Source of the DNA: Acidimicrobiales bacterium
GTDB lineage: Bacteria; Actinomycetota; Acidimicrobiia; Acidimicrobiales; DATDAH01
Length of the DNA stretch: 64,000 nt
Assembly: GCA_016794585.1 (NCBI GenBank)
Contig: JAEUJM010000044.1
Coordinates: 232,620 to 296,619, forward strand
Direction of reading: 5' to 3'
How positions within the stretch are numbered: position 1 is the stretch's first letter; every line of letters begins with the position of its first letter. The notes beneath the pieces are model-generated. The model was given only the letters and a program-made list of their open reading frames with translations. It was not told the DNA's origin and ran no database searches. Of this stretch, positions 20,386 to 29,102 are shown piece after piece. A program made the translations under genes and the position numbers.

Positions 20386-21957
20386 GTGAGCGCCGGTGGC
20401 ATCCCGGTCCGGGTCCGGCGCGCGGCCGGAGGCGCCCGCCGTCGACTGTCCCCGCCCCCGCACATGGCGTGCTACGCGCCGCTCGTCCAGCTCTACTTCT
20501 TCCCCAACGGTGACGTCCGGCCCTGCTGCGTGAACGACACCTACCCGCTCGGCAACCTCGGGCAGGAGCGCCTCGTCGACATCTGGAACGGCGTACGACG
20601 GGCCACCCTCGTCGACCGCCTCGCGCACGACGACTTCTCCCACGGCTGCTCGGCGTGCGCGTGGGAGCTGTCGGTCGAGGGCCGGGCCACGTCGTTCCCC
20701 GGCCACTTCGACGTGAAGGCACGGCACCTGCGACGGGACCCGGCCACGGCGGCGTGGCCGAGGTGGATGGAGTTCAACCTCTCGAACTCGTGCAACCTCC
20801 AGTGCATCCAGTGCAACGGCGACCTGTCCTCGTCGATCCGGATCCACCGGGAGGGCCGGGCGCCGCTGCCCAAGGTGTACGGCGACGAGTTCTTCGAGGA
20901 CCTCGCGCTCTTCCTGCCGCACCTCACCGAGGCCCAGTTCGCCGGCGGGGAGCCCTTCCTCGGCGCCGAGAACTACCGGGCCTGGGAGCTGCTCGCCGAG
21001 GTGGCCCCCCACGTCCGCTGCCAGGTGGTCACCAACGCGACCCAGTGGAACCGGCGCGTCGTGGAGGTGCTCGACCGCATCCCGTTCTCGTTCTGTTTCT
21101 CGATCGACGGGATCACCGCAGAGACCTACGAGTCGATCCGCATGGGGGCCGACTTCGACGAGGTGCTGACCAACGTCGACCGGTTCTGCGGCTACGCCCG
21201 CCGCAACGGCACCCGCCTCCGGTGGAACTTCTGCCTCATGCCCCAGAACGTCCACGAGTTCGGTGACGTGCTCGAGTTCGCGGAGCACCGCGGCATCGAG
21301 GTGTCGGTCCAGGTGGTGCACGCCCCGTCCAGCGCGAGCATCGCCGCCCTGCCCCCCGACGAGTTGGTCGAGGTCCACCGTCGGCTGTGCCGTCAGTCGG
21401 ACGACGTGCTCGCCCGGCTCGAGCTCAACGCCCACGTGTGGCGGACCGAGGTCGACCGCATCGGCGCCTGGGCCGCGGCATCGGACCCCGAGGCCCACCT
21501 GGCCGCCTGGGGCGGCGGGCCCCCGCCTCCCGTCGAGCCGCCACCGCCGCCACCGCCGGTCGAGTACGTGCTGGGCCTCCCCGTGCTCGGAGACGGGCCG
21601 GTCGACCGGGCCGAGGCCGTCGAGCGGCTCCGCGCCTTCGACACCGGGGCCACGGTGCACGAGGTGGTGGTCGACCGCAGCGACACCATCGTCGACTGCT
21701 CGCCCGGTGTCCCCGAGGGGCTGGGTTGCGCCCGTGAGGACCTCGTGGGTCGGCCTGCCGAGGCGCTGCGCGTCGCGAGCGAGGCCCGCTTCGGGCCCCT
21801 GTCGGGTGGCGACACGCTCTCCCGGTCGGATGACGAGATCGACGCCGTGGCCCGCTACGGCGACCAGGAGCTCCGTGCGATCACGGTGGCGCTCCGCGAC
21901 GAGCACGGGGTCGCCGAGCACGCCGCCATCCTCTTCGCCCTCGGGTCGGCGGACTGA
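20386..21957 (+). CDS. Radical SAM protein with N-terminal twitch/SPASM-like and C-terminal PAS-like domains (copy B)
   Basis: 523 residues from GTG 20386. Same architecture as copy A: N-terminal cysteines (MACYAPLVQLYFFPNGDVRP then CC; SHGCSACAW; Cys 29, 47, 48, 88, 91), CNLQCIQC (Cys 136, 140, 143), FAGGEPFLG, a barrel, then a run of prolines as hinge (about residues 382-397) and a PAS-like end (VVDRSDTIVDCSPGVPEGLG). Identity to copy A is strongly uneven: about 159 bases around the cluster motif differ at only three sites, while most of the rest has clearly diverged. The two may form a heterodimer or act on related substrates. Only copy B has the Pro hinge. Substrate unknown. Confidence 0.88.
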   Translation: MSAGGIPVRVRRAAGGARRRLSPPPHMACYAPLVQLYFFPNGDVRPCCVNDTYPLGNLGQERLVDIWNGVRRATLVDRLAHDDFSHGCSACAWELSVEGRATSFPGHFDVKARHLRRDPATAAWPRWMEFNLSNSCNLQCIQCNGDLSSSIRIHREGRAPLPKVYGDEFFEDLALFLPHLTEAQFAGGEPFLGAENYRAWELLAEVAPHVRCQVVTNATQWNRRVVEVLDRIPFSFCFSIDGITAETYESIRMGADFDEVLTNVDRFCGYARRNGTRLRWNFCLMPQNVHEFGDVLEFAEHRGIEVSVQVVHAPSSASIAALPPDELVEVHRRLCRQSDDVLARLELNAHVWRTEVDRIGAWAAASDPEAHLAAWGGGPPPPVEPPPPPPPVEYVLGLPVLGDGPVDRAEAVERLRAFDTGATVHEVVVDRSDTIVDCSPGVPEGLGCAREDLVGRPAEALRVASEARFGPLSGGDTLSRSDDEIDAVARYGDQELRAITVALRDEHGVAEHAAILFALGSAD

Positions 21958-21995
21958 GCCCACCGTGGCTTGGCGGCACACGGTGGTGACGCTCC

Positions 21996-22001
21996 TAGCC
22001 T
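21996..22001 (+). promoter_or_regulatory. Predicted -10 box, MFS gene
   Basis: TAGCCT nine bases before ATG 22011, the same hexamer as for iscS. Confidence 0.45.
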
Positions 22002-22010
22002 GAGGGGTCC

Positions 22011-23537
22011 ATGGCCCCGTCCGACTCACGCGACCACGACGCCGACCTGGTCGTCGAGGCGCCGGGAGCGGACGAACTGGGCTCGATCCCGTGGCCGCTG
22101 CTGTTGCGCCACCGGGTCCAGGGTCGGATCGAGGAGCACGACCGCGGCCCGTGGATCGTCCTGTTCGCGGCGCTGTTCGGCCTGCTCGCGGTCAGCAGCA
22201 CCATCACCATCCTCGCCGTCTCGATCCCGACCATCGCCGACGACTTCGGTGCCTCCGAGACCACCCTCACCTGGCTCATCACCGGCCCGGTCCTCGCCTT
22301 CGCGGTCCTCGGGCCGTCGGTGGGCAAGCTCGGCGACCTCTGGGGCTACCGCCGCATCTTCCTCCTCGGCCTCGGTGGCGCCACGGTGTTCGCCGCGCTC
22401 ACGGCCGTGGCGTGGGACGTCGGGTCGCTGATCGCCTTCCGGGTCCTGGCCGCGGGCATCGGCGCCGCCACCGGGCCGGCGTCGATGGCCATGATCAACC
22501 GGTCGTTCCCGCCCGAGCGGCGGGTGCAGGCCATGGGGTACTGGTCGCTGGTCATGGCCGGCGGCCCCGTGCTCGGCGTGGTCATCGGCGGCCCGCTGGT
22601 CGAGGCCTTCTCGTGGCGGATGATCTTCGTCCTGCAGGTGCCCTTGATGCTGGTCGCGCTGGCCGTCGCTGCGGCCGTGCTACCCGACACCCAGCGGGGC
22701 GACGAGCGCCACGGCTTCGACCTGGCCGGCTCGGTGCTGCTGGCGGTGGGGGTCACCTCGCTGCTGTTCGCCATCAACCGGGGCCCGGTGTCGGGCTGGA
22801 CCAGCACCCCGGTGCTGGTGGCGTTCGTCGTCGCGCCCGTGCTCCTCGCGCTCTTCGTGCGGGTCGAACGGCGGACCGCGCACCCGCTCATCCCGCTCGA
22901 GTACTTCCGCCGGCGGAACTTCGCCTTTCCCATCGGGGTCCAGGTCTTCATCAACGCCGCCTACATGGGCGGGTTCATCCTGACCCCGCTGCTTTTGCAG
23001 AACGTGCTGGGCTACGGCGAGACCCGCACGGGGCTCGTGTCCATCGCCCGCCCGCTGGCCTTCGCCATCGCCGGCCCGTCCTTCGGCTACCTGTCCGTGC
23101 GGGTGGGGGAGCGCACCTCGGCCATGACCGGGGCGATCCTCGTGGGAGCCTCGATGGTCGCGCTCTCCGCGGTCGGCGCCGGCACGCGCGACGTGGTCAT
23201 CATGGGCGCGCTCGCGCTGTCCGGCGTGGGGGCGGGCGCCGCGCTCCCCGCCACCGCGGCCACCATCGCCAACTCGGTGGACGAGCGCGATCTCGGTGTG
23301 GTGGGTGCCGCCCAGCAGATGATGACCGAGGTCGGGTTGTTGGCCGGCGTCCAGCTCATGCAGACGGTGCAGGTCTCGCGCGCCGACGTGGTGGGGGAGG
23401 CCGCGTCCTACAGCGACGCGTACCTCGTCGGGGCGGGCGCTGCGGTGCTCGCCCTCGTGTGCGCGTCGTTCGTGCGCAGCACCCCGCGTGGGGGCGACGC
23501 CGGCCGTGACGCCGCGGCGGTGCCCGCTACTCGGTGA
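22011..23537 (+). CDS. MFS transporter, DHA2-type drug exporter
   Basis: 508 residues from ATG 22011, nine bases after TAGCCT. About 14 hydrophobic segments start at residue 47 (WIVLFAALFGLLAVSSTITI). LGDLWGYRRIFLLG is the MFS loop 2-3 motif, and the helix 5 region has GPVLGVVIGGPLVEAFSWRM, the antiporter motif C of proton-driven exporters. The 14-helix pattern indicates the DHA2 (EmrB/QacA) group. It lies downstream of the two radical SAM genes on the same strand but has its own promoter-like box, so export of a radical SAM product is possible but not shown. The last 11 bases overlap the convergent SCP2 gene. Confidence 0.9.
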   Translation: MAPSDSRDHDADLVVEAPGADELGSIPWPLLLRHRVQGRIEEHDRGPWIVLFAALFGLLAVSSTITILAVSIPTIADDFGASETTLTWLITGPVLAFAVLGPSVGKLGDLWGYRRIFLLGLGGATVFAALTAVAWDVGSLIAFRVLAAGIGAATGPASMAMINRSFPPERRVQAMGYWSLVMAGGPVLGVVIGGPLVEAFSWRMIFVLQVPLMLVALAVAAAVLPDTQRGDERHGFDLAGSVLLAVGVTSLLFAINRGPVSGWTSTPVLVAFVVAPVLLALFVRVERRTAHPLIPLEYFRRRNFAFPIGVQVFINAAYMGGFILTPLLLQNVLGYGETRTGLVSIARPLAFAIAGPSFGYLSVRVGERTSAMTGAILVGASMVALSAVGAGTRDVVIMGALALSGVGAGAALPATAATIANSVDERDLGVVGAAQQMMTEVGLLAGVQLMQTVQVSRADVVGEAASYSDAYLVGAGAAVLALVCASFVRSTPRGGDAGRDAAAVPATR

Positions 23538-23934
23538 TCTCCTTGACCCGCTCGGCCACCTGCTGGGCCACCGGGTCGGGCGCCTGCGACTGCATGGCCA
23601 TGAGCTTGGTCATGTCGCCCTGCACCTTGATCTTGCCGGCCATGAAGGCCTGCATCCCGGCCTGCGGGTTCTGCTCCACGAAGATGGCCTTGGCCGTCTC
23701 GTAGTCGACCGTGACCGTGAGGTCGGGGTTCTCGAGGGAGCCCAGGTCGAGCTCGAGGTCGCCCTGGCTGGTGTCCATGTAGGCGTTGATGGGCTCGTCG
23801 CTGAAGGGCACGTCGGTGATGATCTGGTTCATGCGCACCGCGTGCGCAGGGGCGGCGGTCTGCCCGGCGAATTCCTCGCGGATCTTGTGCGCCTCTTCCA
23901 TCCACTCGGCGCTCAGGAACGGGTACTTGGCCAC
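23527..23934 (-). CDS. SCP2 sterol-binding domain protein
   Basis: 135 residues from GTG 23934, with a strong GAGGAG site nine bases upstream. A single SCP2 domain: FSDEPINAYMDTSQGDLELD, LTVTVDYETAKAIFVEQNPQ and AFMAGKIKVQGDMTKLM (the last is the most conserved stretch of the family). SCP2 proteins bind lipids or fatty acyl-CoA in a hydrophobic tunnel. In actinobacteria they are often near lipid or steroid degradation genes; here the nearby candidates are the thioesterase and esterase at a distance. Ligand unknown. Ends overlap with the MFS gene. Confidence 0.88.
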   Translation of the reverse strand: MAKYPFLSAEWMEEAHKIREEFAGQTAAPAHAVRMNQIITDVPFSDEPINAYMDTSQGDLELDLGSLENPDLTVTVDYETAKAIFVEQNPQAGMQAFMAGKIKVQGDMTKLMAMQSQAPDPVAQQVAERVKEITE

Positions 23935-24069
23935 GGTGTCACTCCTCGACGTACGGGGGTCCGGTCGGGCGCAGACGCTAGTCCAGTTCTTGACCGGGCG
24001 GTCAAGGATCCTGGTGGCCCGGCCCTCGTCGCTCGGGCGCGGTCGTGCTCGCCCCGCATCGTGGTCCCC

Positions 24070-24075
24070 TACGCT
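24070..24075 (+). promoter_or_regulatory. Predicted -10 box, ferredoxin
   Basis: TACGCT six bases before GTG 24082; supports this start over longer frames. Confidence 0.5.
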
Positions 24076-24081
24076 GACCCG

Positions 24082-24387
24082 GTGGCCGCCGCCAACCGCG
24101 CCGAGCGCATCGCCGACCGCGAGCGCAACCCCAAGTGGAAGCCGGCGCCGCTGCGCATCGACATGTCGATCTGCATCAACTGCGACGCCTGCCTTCGCCA
24201 CTGCCCGCCGCAGTTCGGGGCGATCTTCAACCACGACGCCGACGTGATCATCATCCCCGAGCTGTGCTCGGGCTGCGGGAAGTGCCTCGACCCGTGCCCG
24301 GTGAACTGCATCGTCGACGACCCCGACTGGGCGCCGGCGCCCGACGACTGGTGGGGCGCCCAGGCCTTCGACGACCCCTACGCCTGA
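24082..24387 (+). CDS. 2[4Fe-4S] ferredoxin
   Basis: 101 residues from GTG 24082, six bases after TACGCT. Two iron-sulfur motifs are visible: CINCDACLRHCP (Cys 31, 34, 37, 41) and CSGCGKCLDPCP (Cys 62, 65, 68, 72), each CxxCxxCxxxC followed by Pro. The spacing is that of bacterial 2[4Fe-4S] ferredoxins, with a basic N-terminal extension and an acidic, Trp-rich tail (DDPDWAPAPDDWWGAQAF). It would carry low-potential electrons in the cytoplasm. The two radical SAM proteins 2-5 kb away need such an electron donor, so this is a candidate partner; that link is inference. Confidence 0.92.
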   Translation: MAAANRAERIADRERNPKWKPAPLRIDMSICINCDACLRHCPPQFGAIFNHDADVIIIPELCSGCGKCLDPCPVNCIVDDPDWAPAPDDWWGAQAFDDPYA

Positions 24388-24451
24388 CCGCGCCCCGTAC
24401 CATCCTCAATCGATCACCACTCGATCCTGAAGCCCTGGCGGGAGGACCCCA

Positions 24452-25207
24452 GTGACCGCACCCATCATCCCCGGCGCCGAGCCCTGGTCGGCCGACGGCA
24501 CCAACGGCCACGGCGCCCTCGTGCTGCACGGCTTCACGGGCAACTGCAACTCGATGCGGGGCCTGGCCGAGGCCTTCCATGCCGCCGGCTACAGCGTGGA
24601 GCTGCCGCTGCTGCCGGGCCACGGCACCGCCATCGAGGACATGCTCGTCACCGGCTGGGCCGACTGGTCGGCCGCCGCGGAGGAGGCGTACCAGCGCCTG
24701 GCCGCCCGGGTCGACAAGGTCGTCGTGGCGGGCCTCTCGATGGGCGGCTCCCTCACGTGCTGGCTGGCGGTGCACCACCCCGAGATCGCCGGCATCGTCT
24801 GCGTCAACCCCGCCACCCAGGTCAACGAGGACGTGCGGGCGCTGGTCGCGGGCATGGTCGAGGCCGGCGAGACGGTGATGCCGGGCATCGGCTCCGACAT
24901 CGCCGATCCCGACGCCACCGAGTCGGCGTACGAGGGCGCGCCCCTGGCCCCTCTGCTGTCCATGTTCGCCGCCGCCGACGAGTTCGGCGCCGAGCTGGCG
25001 AAGATCGAATGCCCGCTGCTGCTCTTCACCAGCCCGCAGGACCACGTCGTGCCGCCCACCGACAGCGACCACCTCGCCGCCAGCGTCTCCGGTGCGGTGG
25101 AGCGCGTCACGTGTGAGCGCAGCTACCACGTGGCCACCCTCGACTACGACAAGGGTCTCATCGAGGAGGGCGCCGTCGCCTTCGCCGACAAGGTGACCGC
25201 TTCCTGA
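24452..25207 (+). CDS. Alpha/beta hydrolase, carboxylesterase/monoacylglycerol lipase type
   Basis: 251 residues from GTG 24452, behind a GGAGG site with six-base spacing; a TACCAT box lies at 24398. Motifs: VLHGFTGNCNSMRGLAEAF (oxyanion loop), LPGHGTAIEDM, nucleophile elbow GLSMGG (Ser about residue 98), Asp in TSPQDHVVP and His in ERSYHVATLDYD near the C-terminus. The set and length match the Est30/monoacylglycerol lipase group, cytoplasmic enzymes that cleave short acyl esters. No signal peptide. Natural substrate unknown. It stands alone, 55 bases before gatC. Confidence 0.9.
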   Translation: MTAPIIPGAEPWSADGTNGHGALVLHGFTGNCNSMRGLAEAFHAAGYSVELPLLPGHGTAIEDMLVTGWADWSAAAEEAYQRLAARVDKVVVAGLSMGGSLTCWLAVHHPEIAGIVCVNPATQVNEDVRALVAGMVEAGETVMPGIGSDIADPDATESAYEGAPLAPLLSMFAAADEFGAELAKIECPLLLFTSPQDHVVPPTDSDHLAASVSGAVERVTCERSYHVATLDYDKGLIEEGAVAFADKVTAS

Positions 25208-25250
25208 CCTCCGGGCGGGCCGCGCATGGCCCGCAGCGAGCGCACCCCTC

Positions 25251-25256
25251 TAGATT
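25251..25256 (+). promoter_or_regulatory. Predicted -10 box, gatCAB
   Basis: TAGATT six bases before GTG 25263. Confidence 0.55.
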
Positions 25257-25262
25257 CAACGG

Positions 25263-25565
25263 GTGCCCCAGAAGATCACCCGTGACGACGTCGCCCACGT
25301 GGCCGACCTCGCGCGCCTCGCCCTGAGCGACGACGAGCTCGACACCTTCACCGGGCAGCTCGCCGCCGTGTTGGACCACGCCGCCGACGTCGAGGCCCTC
25401 GACGTGGCCGACGTGGCGCCCACCTCGCACCCGTACCCCCTGGAGAACGTGCTCCGCGAGGACGAGGTGCGCCCCACCCTGGACCGGGCCGAGGTGCTGG
25501 CCCAGGCCCCCTCGGTCGAGGACGACCGCTTCCGGGTGCCGCCGGCGCTGGGACAGGAGCCCTGA
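25263..25565 (+). CDS. gatC: Asp/Glu-tRNA amidotransferase subunit C
   Basis: 100 residues from GTG 25263, six bases after TAGATT. Typical Gat[21 protein letters not shown] at the N-terminus, [19 protein letters not shown], then [20 protein letters not shown]. GatC wraps around GatA and stabilises the GatCAB complex that converts Glu-tRNA(Gln) and Asp-tRNA(Asn) to the amide forms. Its stop overlaps the gatA start (TGATG). Promoter-proximal gene of gatCAB. Confidence 0.96.
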   Translation: MPQKITRDDVAHVADLARLALSDDELDTFTGQLAAVLDHAADVEALDVADVAPTSHPYPLENVLREDEVRPTLDRAEVLAQAPSVEDDRFRVPPALGQEP

Positions 25566-27010
25566 TGGCCCCCGACACCGGCTCGCCCGACACCGCCGTC
25601 TCCATCGCCGAGGACGTCCGCTCGGGAGCGCGCTCGGCCCGATCGGTGCTCGACGCCCACCTGGCCGCCATCGACGACCGCGAGGGCGAGATCCACGCCT
25701 TCAACCTCGTGCTGGCCGACGAGGCCCGCGCCGCGGCCGACGCCATCGACGCACGGGTGGCCGCCGGCGAGGACCCCGGCCCGCTGGCCGGCGTCCCCGT
25801 GGCCCTGAAGGACAACCTCTGCACCCGGGGCATCCCCACCACGTGCTCGTCCAAGATCCTCGAGGGCTGGCAGCCGCCGTACGACGCCACCGTGGTCACC
25901 CGCCTGACCGAGGCCGGCGCCGTGCTGGTGGGCAAGACCAACCTCGACGAGTTCGCCATGGGCAGCTCCACCGAGAACTCGGCCTTCGGCCCCACCCGCA
26001 ACCCCCGCGACACCAGCCGGGTGCCCGGTGGCTCCAGCGGCGGCAGCACCGCAGCCGTGGCGGCCGGGTTCGCCGCCGTGGGCCTGGGCAGCGACACGGG
26101 CGGTTCCATCCGCCAGCCGGCCGCCCTGTGCGGCGTGGTGGGCCTGAAGCCCACCTACGGGCTCGTGTCCCGCTACGGCCTCGTCGCCTTCGCCTCGTCG
26201 CTCGACCAGATCGGCCCCCTCACCCACACGGTGGCAGACGCCGCCCGGGTGCTCGAGGTCATCGGCGGCCACGACGCCATGGACTCCACGTCCATCCCGC
26301 AGGCACTGCCGCCCATCTCGGCCACCCTCGGCGACGGCGTCGCCGGCCTGCGCATCGGCCTCGTCAGCGAGCTGATGGGCGAGGGCATCGCCCCCGACGT
26401 GGCCGCCCGGGTCCGCCAGGCCGCCGAGGCCCTGGAGGCGGCCGGCGCCACCGTCGGCGAGGCCACTGTCCCCGCCGTCACCTACGGATTGTCGGCGTAC
26501 TACCTGATCGCTCCCGCCGAGGCGTCGAGCAACCTGTCCCGCTACGACGGGGTGCGCTACGGCCTGCGGGTCGAGGCCCCCACCACGGCCGAGATGAACC
26601 TGGCCAGCCGCACCGCCGGCTTCGGGGCGGAGGTGAAGCGCCGCATCATGCTCGGCACCTACGCCCTGTCGGCGGGCTACTACGACGCCTACTACGGCAA
26701 GGCCCAGAAGGTGCGCACGCTGATCCTGCGGGACTTCGCCGCCGCCTACGAGCAGTTCGATCTGCTGCTCTCGCCCACGTCGCCGACCACCGCGTTCCCC
26801 CTGGGCGAGAAGGTGAGCGACCCGCTGACCATGTACCTCAACGACATCTGCACCATCCCGTCGAACCTGGCCGGCCACCCCGCCGTCTCGGTGCCCTTCG
26901 GAAGCGGCGACGACGGCCTGCCCGTCGGGGTGCAGCTGCTCGGCCCGGCGCTGTCCGAGGGGCCGCTGCTGCGGGCCGCGGCCGTGCTCGAGGAAGGAGC
27001 CCCCCGATGA
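25565..27010 (+). CDS. gatA: Asp/Glu-tRNA amidotransferase subunit A
   Basis: 481 residues from ATG 25565. Amidase-signature enzyme that releases ammonia from glutamine for GatB. The catalytic Lys lies in VALKDNLCT (about residue 80), the cis-Ser in [15 protein letters not shown] and the nucleophile Ser in [14 protein letters not shown]-terminal region ([23 protein letters not shown]) completes the fold. Length is normal. Coupled at both ends: TGATG with gatC and ATGA with gatB. In mycobacteria a gene separates gatA and gatB; here they are contiguous. Confidence 0.97.
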   Translation: MAPDTGSPDTAVSIAEDVRSGARSARSVLDAHLAAIDDREGEIHAFNLVLADEARAAADAIDARVAAGEDPGPLAGVPVALKDNLCTRGIPTTCSSKILEGWQPPYDATVVTRLTEAGAVLVGKTNLDEFAMGSSTENSAFGPTRNPRDTSRVPGGSSGGSTAAVAAGFAAVGLGSDTGGSIRQPAALCGVVGLKPTYGLVSRYGLVAFASSLDQIGPLTHTVADAARVLEVIGGHDAMDSTSIPQALPPISATLGDGVAGLRIGLVSELMGEGIAPDVAARVRQAAEALEAAGATVGEATVPAVTYGLSAYYLIAPAEASSNLSRYDGVRYGLRVEAPTTAEMNLASRTAGFGAEVKRRIMLGTYALSAGYYDAYYGKAQKVRTLILRDFAAAYEQFDLLLSPTSPTTAFPLGEKVSDPLTMYLNDICTIPSNLAGHPAVSVPFGSGDDGLPVGVQLLGPALSEGPLLRAAAVLEEGAPR

Positions 27011-28449
27011 GCGACACGTCGACCCTTCCGGACGGGTGGGAGCTGGTGGTGGGCCTCGAGGTCCACTGCGAGCTGGCCACCGCCACCAAGCTGTTCTGCG
27101 GCTGCCCCAACCAGTTCGGGTCCGAGCCCAACACCAACGTCTGCCCGGTGTGCCTCGGCCTGCCCGGCTCGCTGCCGGTGCTCAACCGCACCGCGGTCGA
27201 GTACGCCATGCGCCTCGGCCGGGCCCTGCACTGCAGCGTCGAGCCATCCACCTTCGCCCGGAAGAACTACTTCTACCCGGACATGCCGAAGGACTACCAG
27301 GTCACCCAGTTCGACCAGCCCACCAACGTCGAGGGCCACCTCGACCTCCCGACGGGCCAGCGGGTCGGCATCGAGCGGGCCCACATCGAGGAGGACACCG
27401 GCAAGTCCACCCACGTGGGCGGCGGCGGTCGCATCCACGAGGCCGGGCACTCGCTCGTGGACTACAACCGCGCCGGCGTGCCCCTGGTCGAGATCGTGGG
27501 CAAGCCCGACCTCCGCTCGGGAGAGGACGCCAAGGCCTACGTGGCCGAGCTGCGGGCCGTGCTGCTCGCCGTCGAGGTGTCCGACGCCAAGATGGAAGAG
27601 GGCTCGATGCGCGTCGACGCCAACGTGTCGGTGCGGCGCAGGGGCACCGAGGAATTCGGCACCCGCTGCGAGATCAAGAACCTCAACTCGCTGCGCTCGC
27701 TGGGCCGCGCCATCGACTACGAGGCGCGCCGCCAGGTCGACCTCATCGAGGCGGGGGAGCGGGTCGTCCAGCAGACCCGCCACTGGGACGAGGACGACGG
27801 CCGCACCCACACCCTTCGGTCCAAGGAAGAGGCGTACGACTACCGGTACTTCCCCGAGCCCGACCTCGTCCCGCTCGTGCCCGACGCCGAACTGCTGGCG
27901 TCGGTCGAGGCCAGCGTGCCGGTGCTGCCCGCGGAGCGACGCGTCGCGGTGGCCGAGGCTGCCGGCGTCACGCCGGCCGACGCCGCCCTCGTGGTGGAGC
28001 GGGGCCTCGACGGCCTCGTCCTCGCCGCCATCGGCGCCGGCGCCGACCCCCTGCGGGTTCTGACCCACGCCGACCACAACCTGGCCGTCGAGGGCGCCGA
28101 GGCACTCGACCCGGCCGCCCTGGCCGAGCTGGTGACCATGGAGGCTGACGGCGCCCTCACCGCCACCCAGGCGAAGACGGTGCTGGCCGAGATGGTGGCC
28201 GGCGGCGGATCGCCCGCCGAGATCGCCAGCGCCAAGGGCTTCGAGGCCCTGTCGGCCGACGACCTGGGCGGCGTGGTCGATGGCATCATCGCGGCCAACC
28301 CCGAGCAGTGGGAGCGATTCGTGGCCGGTGACGACAAGACGCGGGGCAAGCTCACGGGCTTCTTCGTGGGCCAGGTCATGAAGGCCACCCAGGGCAACGC
28401 CGACGGCAAGGCCGTCACCGCCCTCCTCGAGCAGCGCCGGGCCGGCTGA
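27007..28449 (+). CDS. gatB: Asp/Glu-tRNA amidotransferase subunit B
   Basis: 480 residues from ATG 27007, overlapping the gatA stop by four bases. The kinase/transamidation domain begins [18 protein letters not shown]; a Cys group (FCGC and NVCPVCLG) forms the zinc site. [36 protein letters not shown] and [10 protein letters not shown] motifs are present. The C-terminal YqeY-like helical domain ([19 protein letters not shown] to the end) binds the tRNA. It activates the Glu or Asp on the tRNA by phosphorylation and amidates it. The gene for a small membrane protein follows two bases after the stop. Confidence 0.97.
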   Translation: MSDTSTLPDGWELVVGLEVHCELATATKLFCGCPNQFGSEPNTNVCPVCLGLPGSLPVLNRTAVEYAMRLGRALHCSVEPSTFARKNYFYPDMPKDYQVTQFDQPTNVEGHLDLPTGQRVGIERAHIEEDTGKSTHVGGGGRIHEAGHSLVDYNRAGVPLVEIVGKPDLRSGEDAKAYVAELRAVLLAVEVSDAKMEEGSMRVDANVSVRRRGTEEFGTRCEIKNLNSLRSLGRAIDYEARRQVDLIEAGERVVQQTRHWDEDDGRTHTLRSKEEAYDYRYFPEPDLVPLVPDAELLASVEASVPVLPAERRVAVAEAAGVTPADAALVVERGLDGLVLAAIGAGADPLRVLTHADHNLAVEGAEALDPAALAELVTMEADGALTATQAKTVLAEMVAGGGSPAEIASAKGFEALSADDLGGVVDGIIAANPEQWERFVAGDDKTRGKLTGFFVGQVMKATQGNADGKAVTALLEQRRAG

Positions 28450-28451
28450 CG

Positions 28452-28997
28452 GTGGCCCAGCGCCCCGCCGTCCGCTGGGCGGCCATCGCCATGGCCGCGC
28501 TCCTCGTCGTGGCCCTGGTGGCCGGCGTGGCCGCCAGCATCGGCGGCGGCGGCGCCGACGGCGCGTCGTCGACCACGACGGGGCCTCCCGCCACCCAGAG
28601 CACCGTCCCCCGCGACGGCGACCCCGCCTTCTGCGCCGCCATCGTCGACTTCCAGGACGCGTACGTGGCCGTGGGCGAGCCGGACCCCGCCTCGACGCCG
28701 GCCGAGGTGGAAGCGGACTGGGACTCGCTGGCCACGGCCTCGGGCGAGCTGACCGAGACGGCGCCGGCGGACATGTCCACGTTCGTGACGCCGGTGGTGT
28801 CCGCTTTCGACACCCTCCGCCAGGACGCCGACGCGGTGGGCTACGACTACGAGAACTTCGACTCGCTCGCCAGCGCGGCCACCATCGACCCCGACGGCAG
28901 CATCGCCCAGTCCGCCTACGTGCTCTTCACCTACGAGGCCGACCGCTGCCCCGAGCCGGCGGCCACCACCGACACCACGGCGGCTGCGGCGGGCTGA
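28452..28997 (+). CDS. Hypothetical secreted or membrane-anchored protein
   Basis: 181 residues from GTG 28452, directly after gatB, so probably read from the same transcript. An N-terminal hydrophobic helix (AAIAMAALLVVALVAGVAAS, about residues 10-29) could be a signal anchor. A Gly/Ser/Thr/Pro linker follows, then a helical domain (FCAAIVDFQDAYVAVGEP ... FDTLRQDADAVGYDYENFD) with two cysteines (Cys 61 and one near 167) that could form a disulfide, and a Thr/Ala-rich tail. I do not recognise the family. Likely an extracytoplasmic helical domain of unknown role. Confidence 0.72.
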   Translation: MAQRPAVRWAAIAMAALLVVALVAGVAASIGGGGADGASSTTTGPPATQSTVPRDGDPAFCAAIVDFQDAYVAVGEPDPASTPAEVEADWDSLATASGELTETAPADMSTFVTPVVSAFDTLRQDADAVGYDYENFDSLASAATIDPDGSIAQSAYVLFTYEADRCPEPAATTDTTAAAAG

Positions 28998-29102
28998 GCC
29001 ACGGGCAGGCCTGAGCTCGGCTCGTCCGCCACCGGCTGAGCGGCCCGGTCGCTGGGAACCGGGCGCGGGTACCCTCCGCACAGGGCGACCGGGGAGGTGG
29101 GC

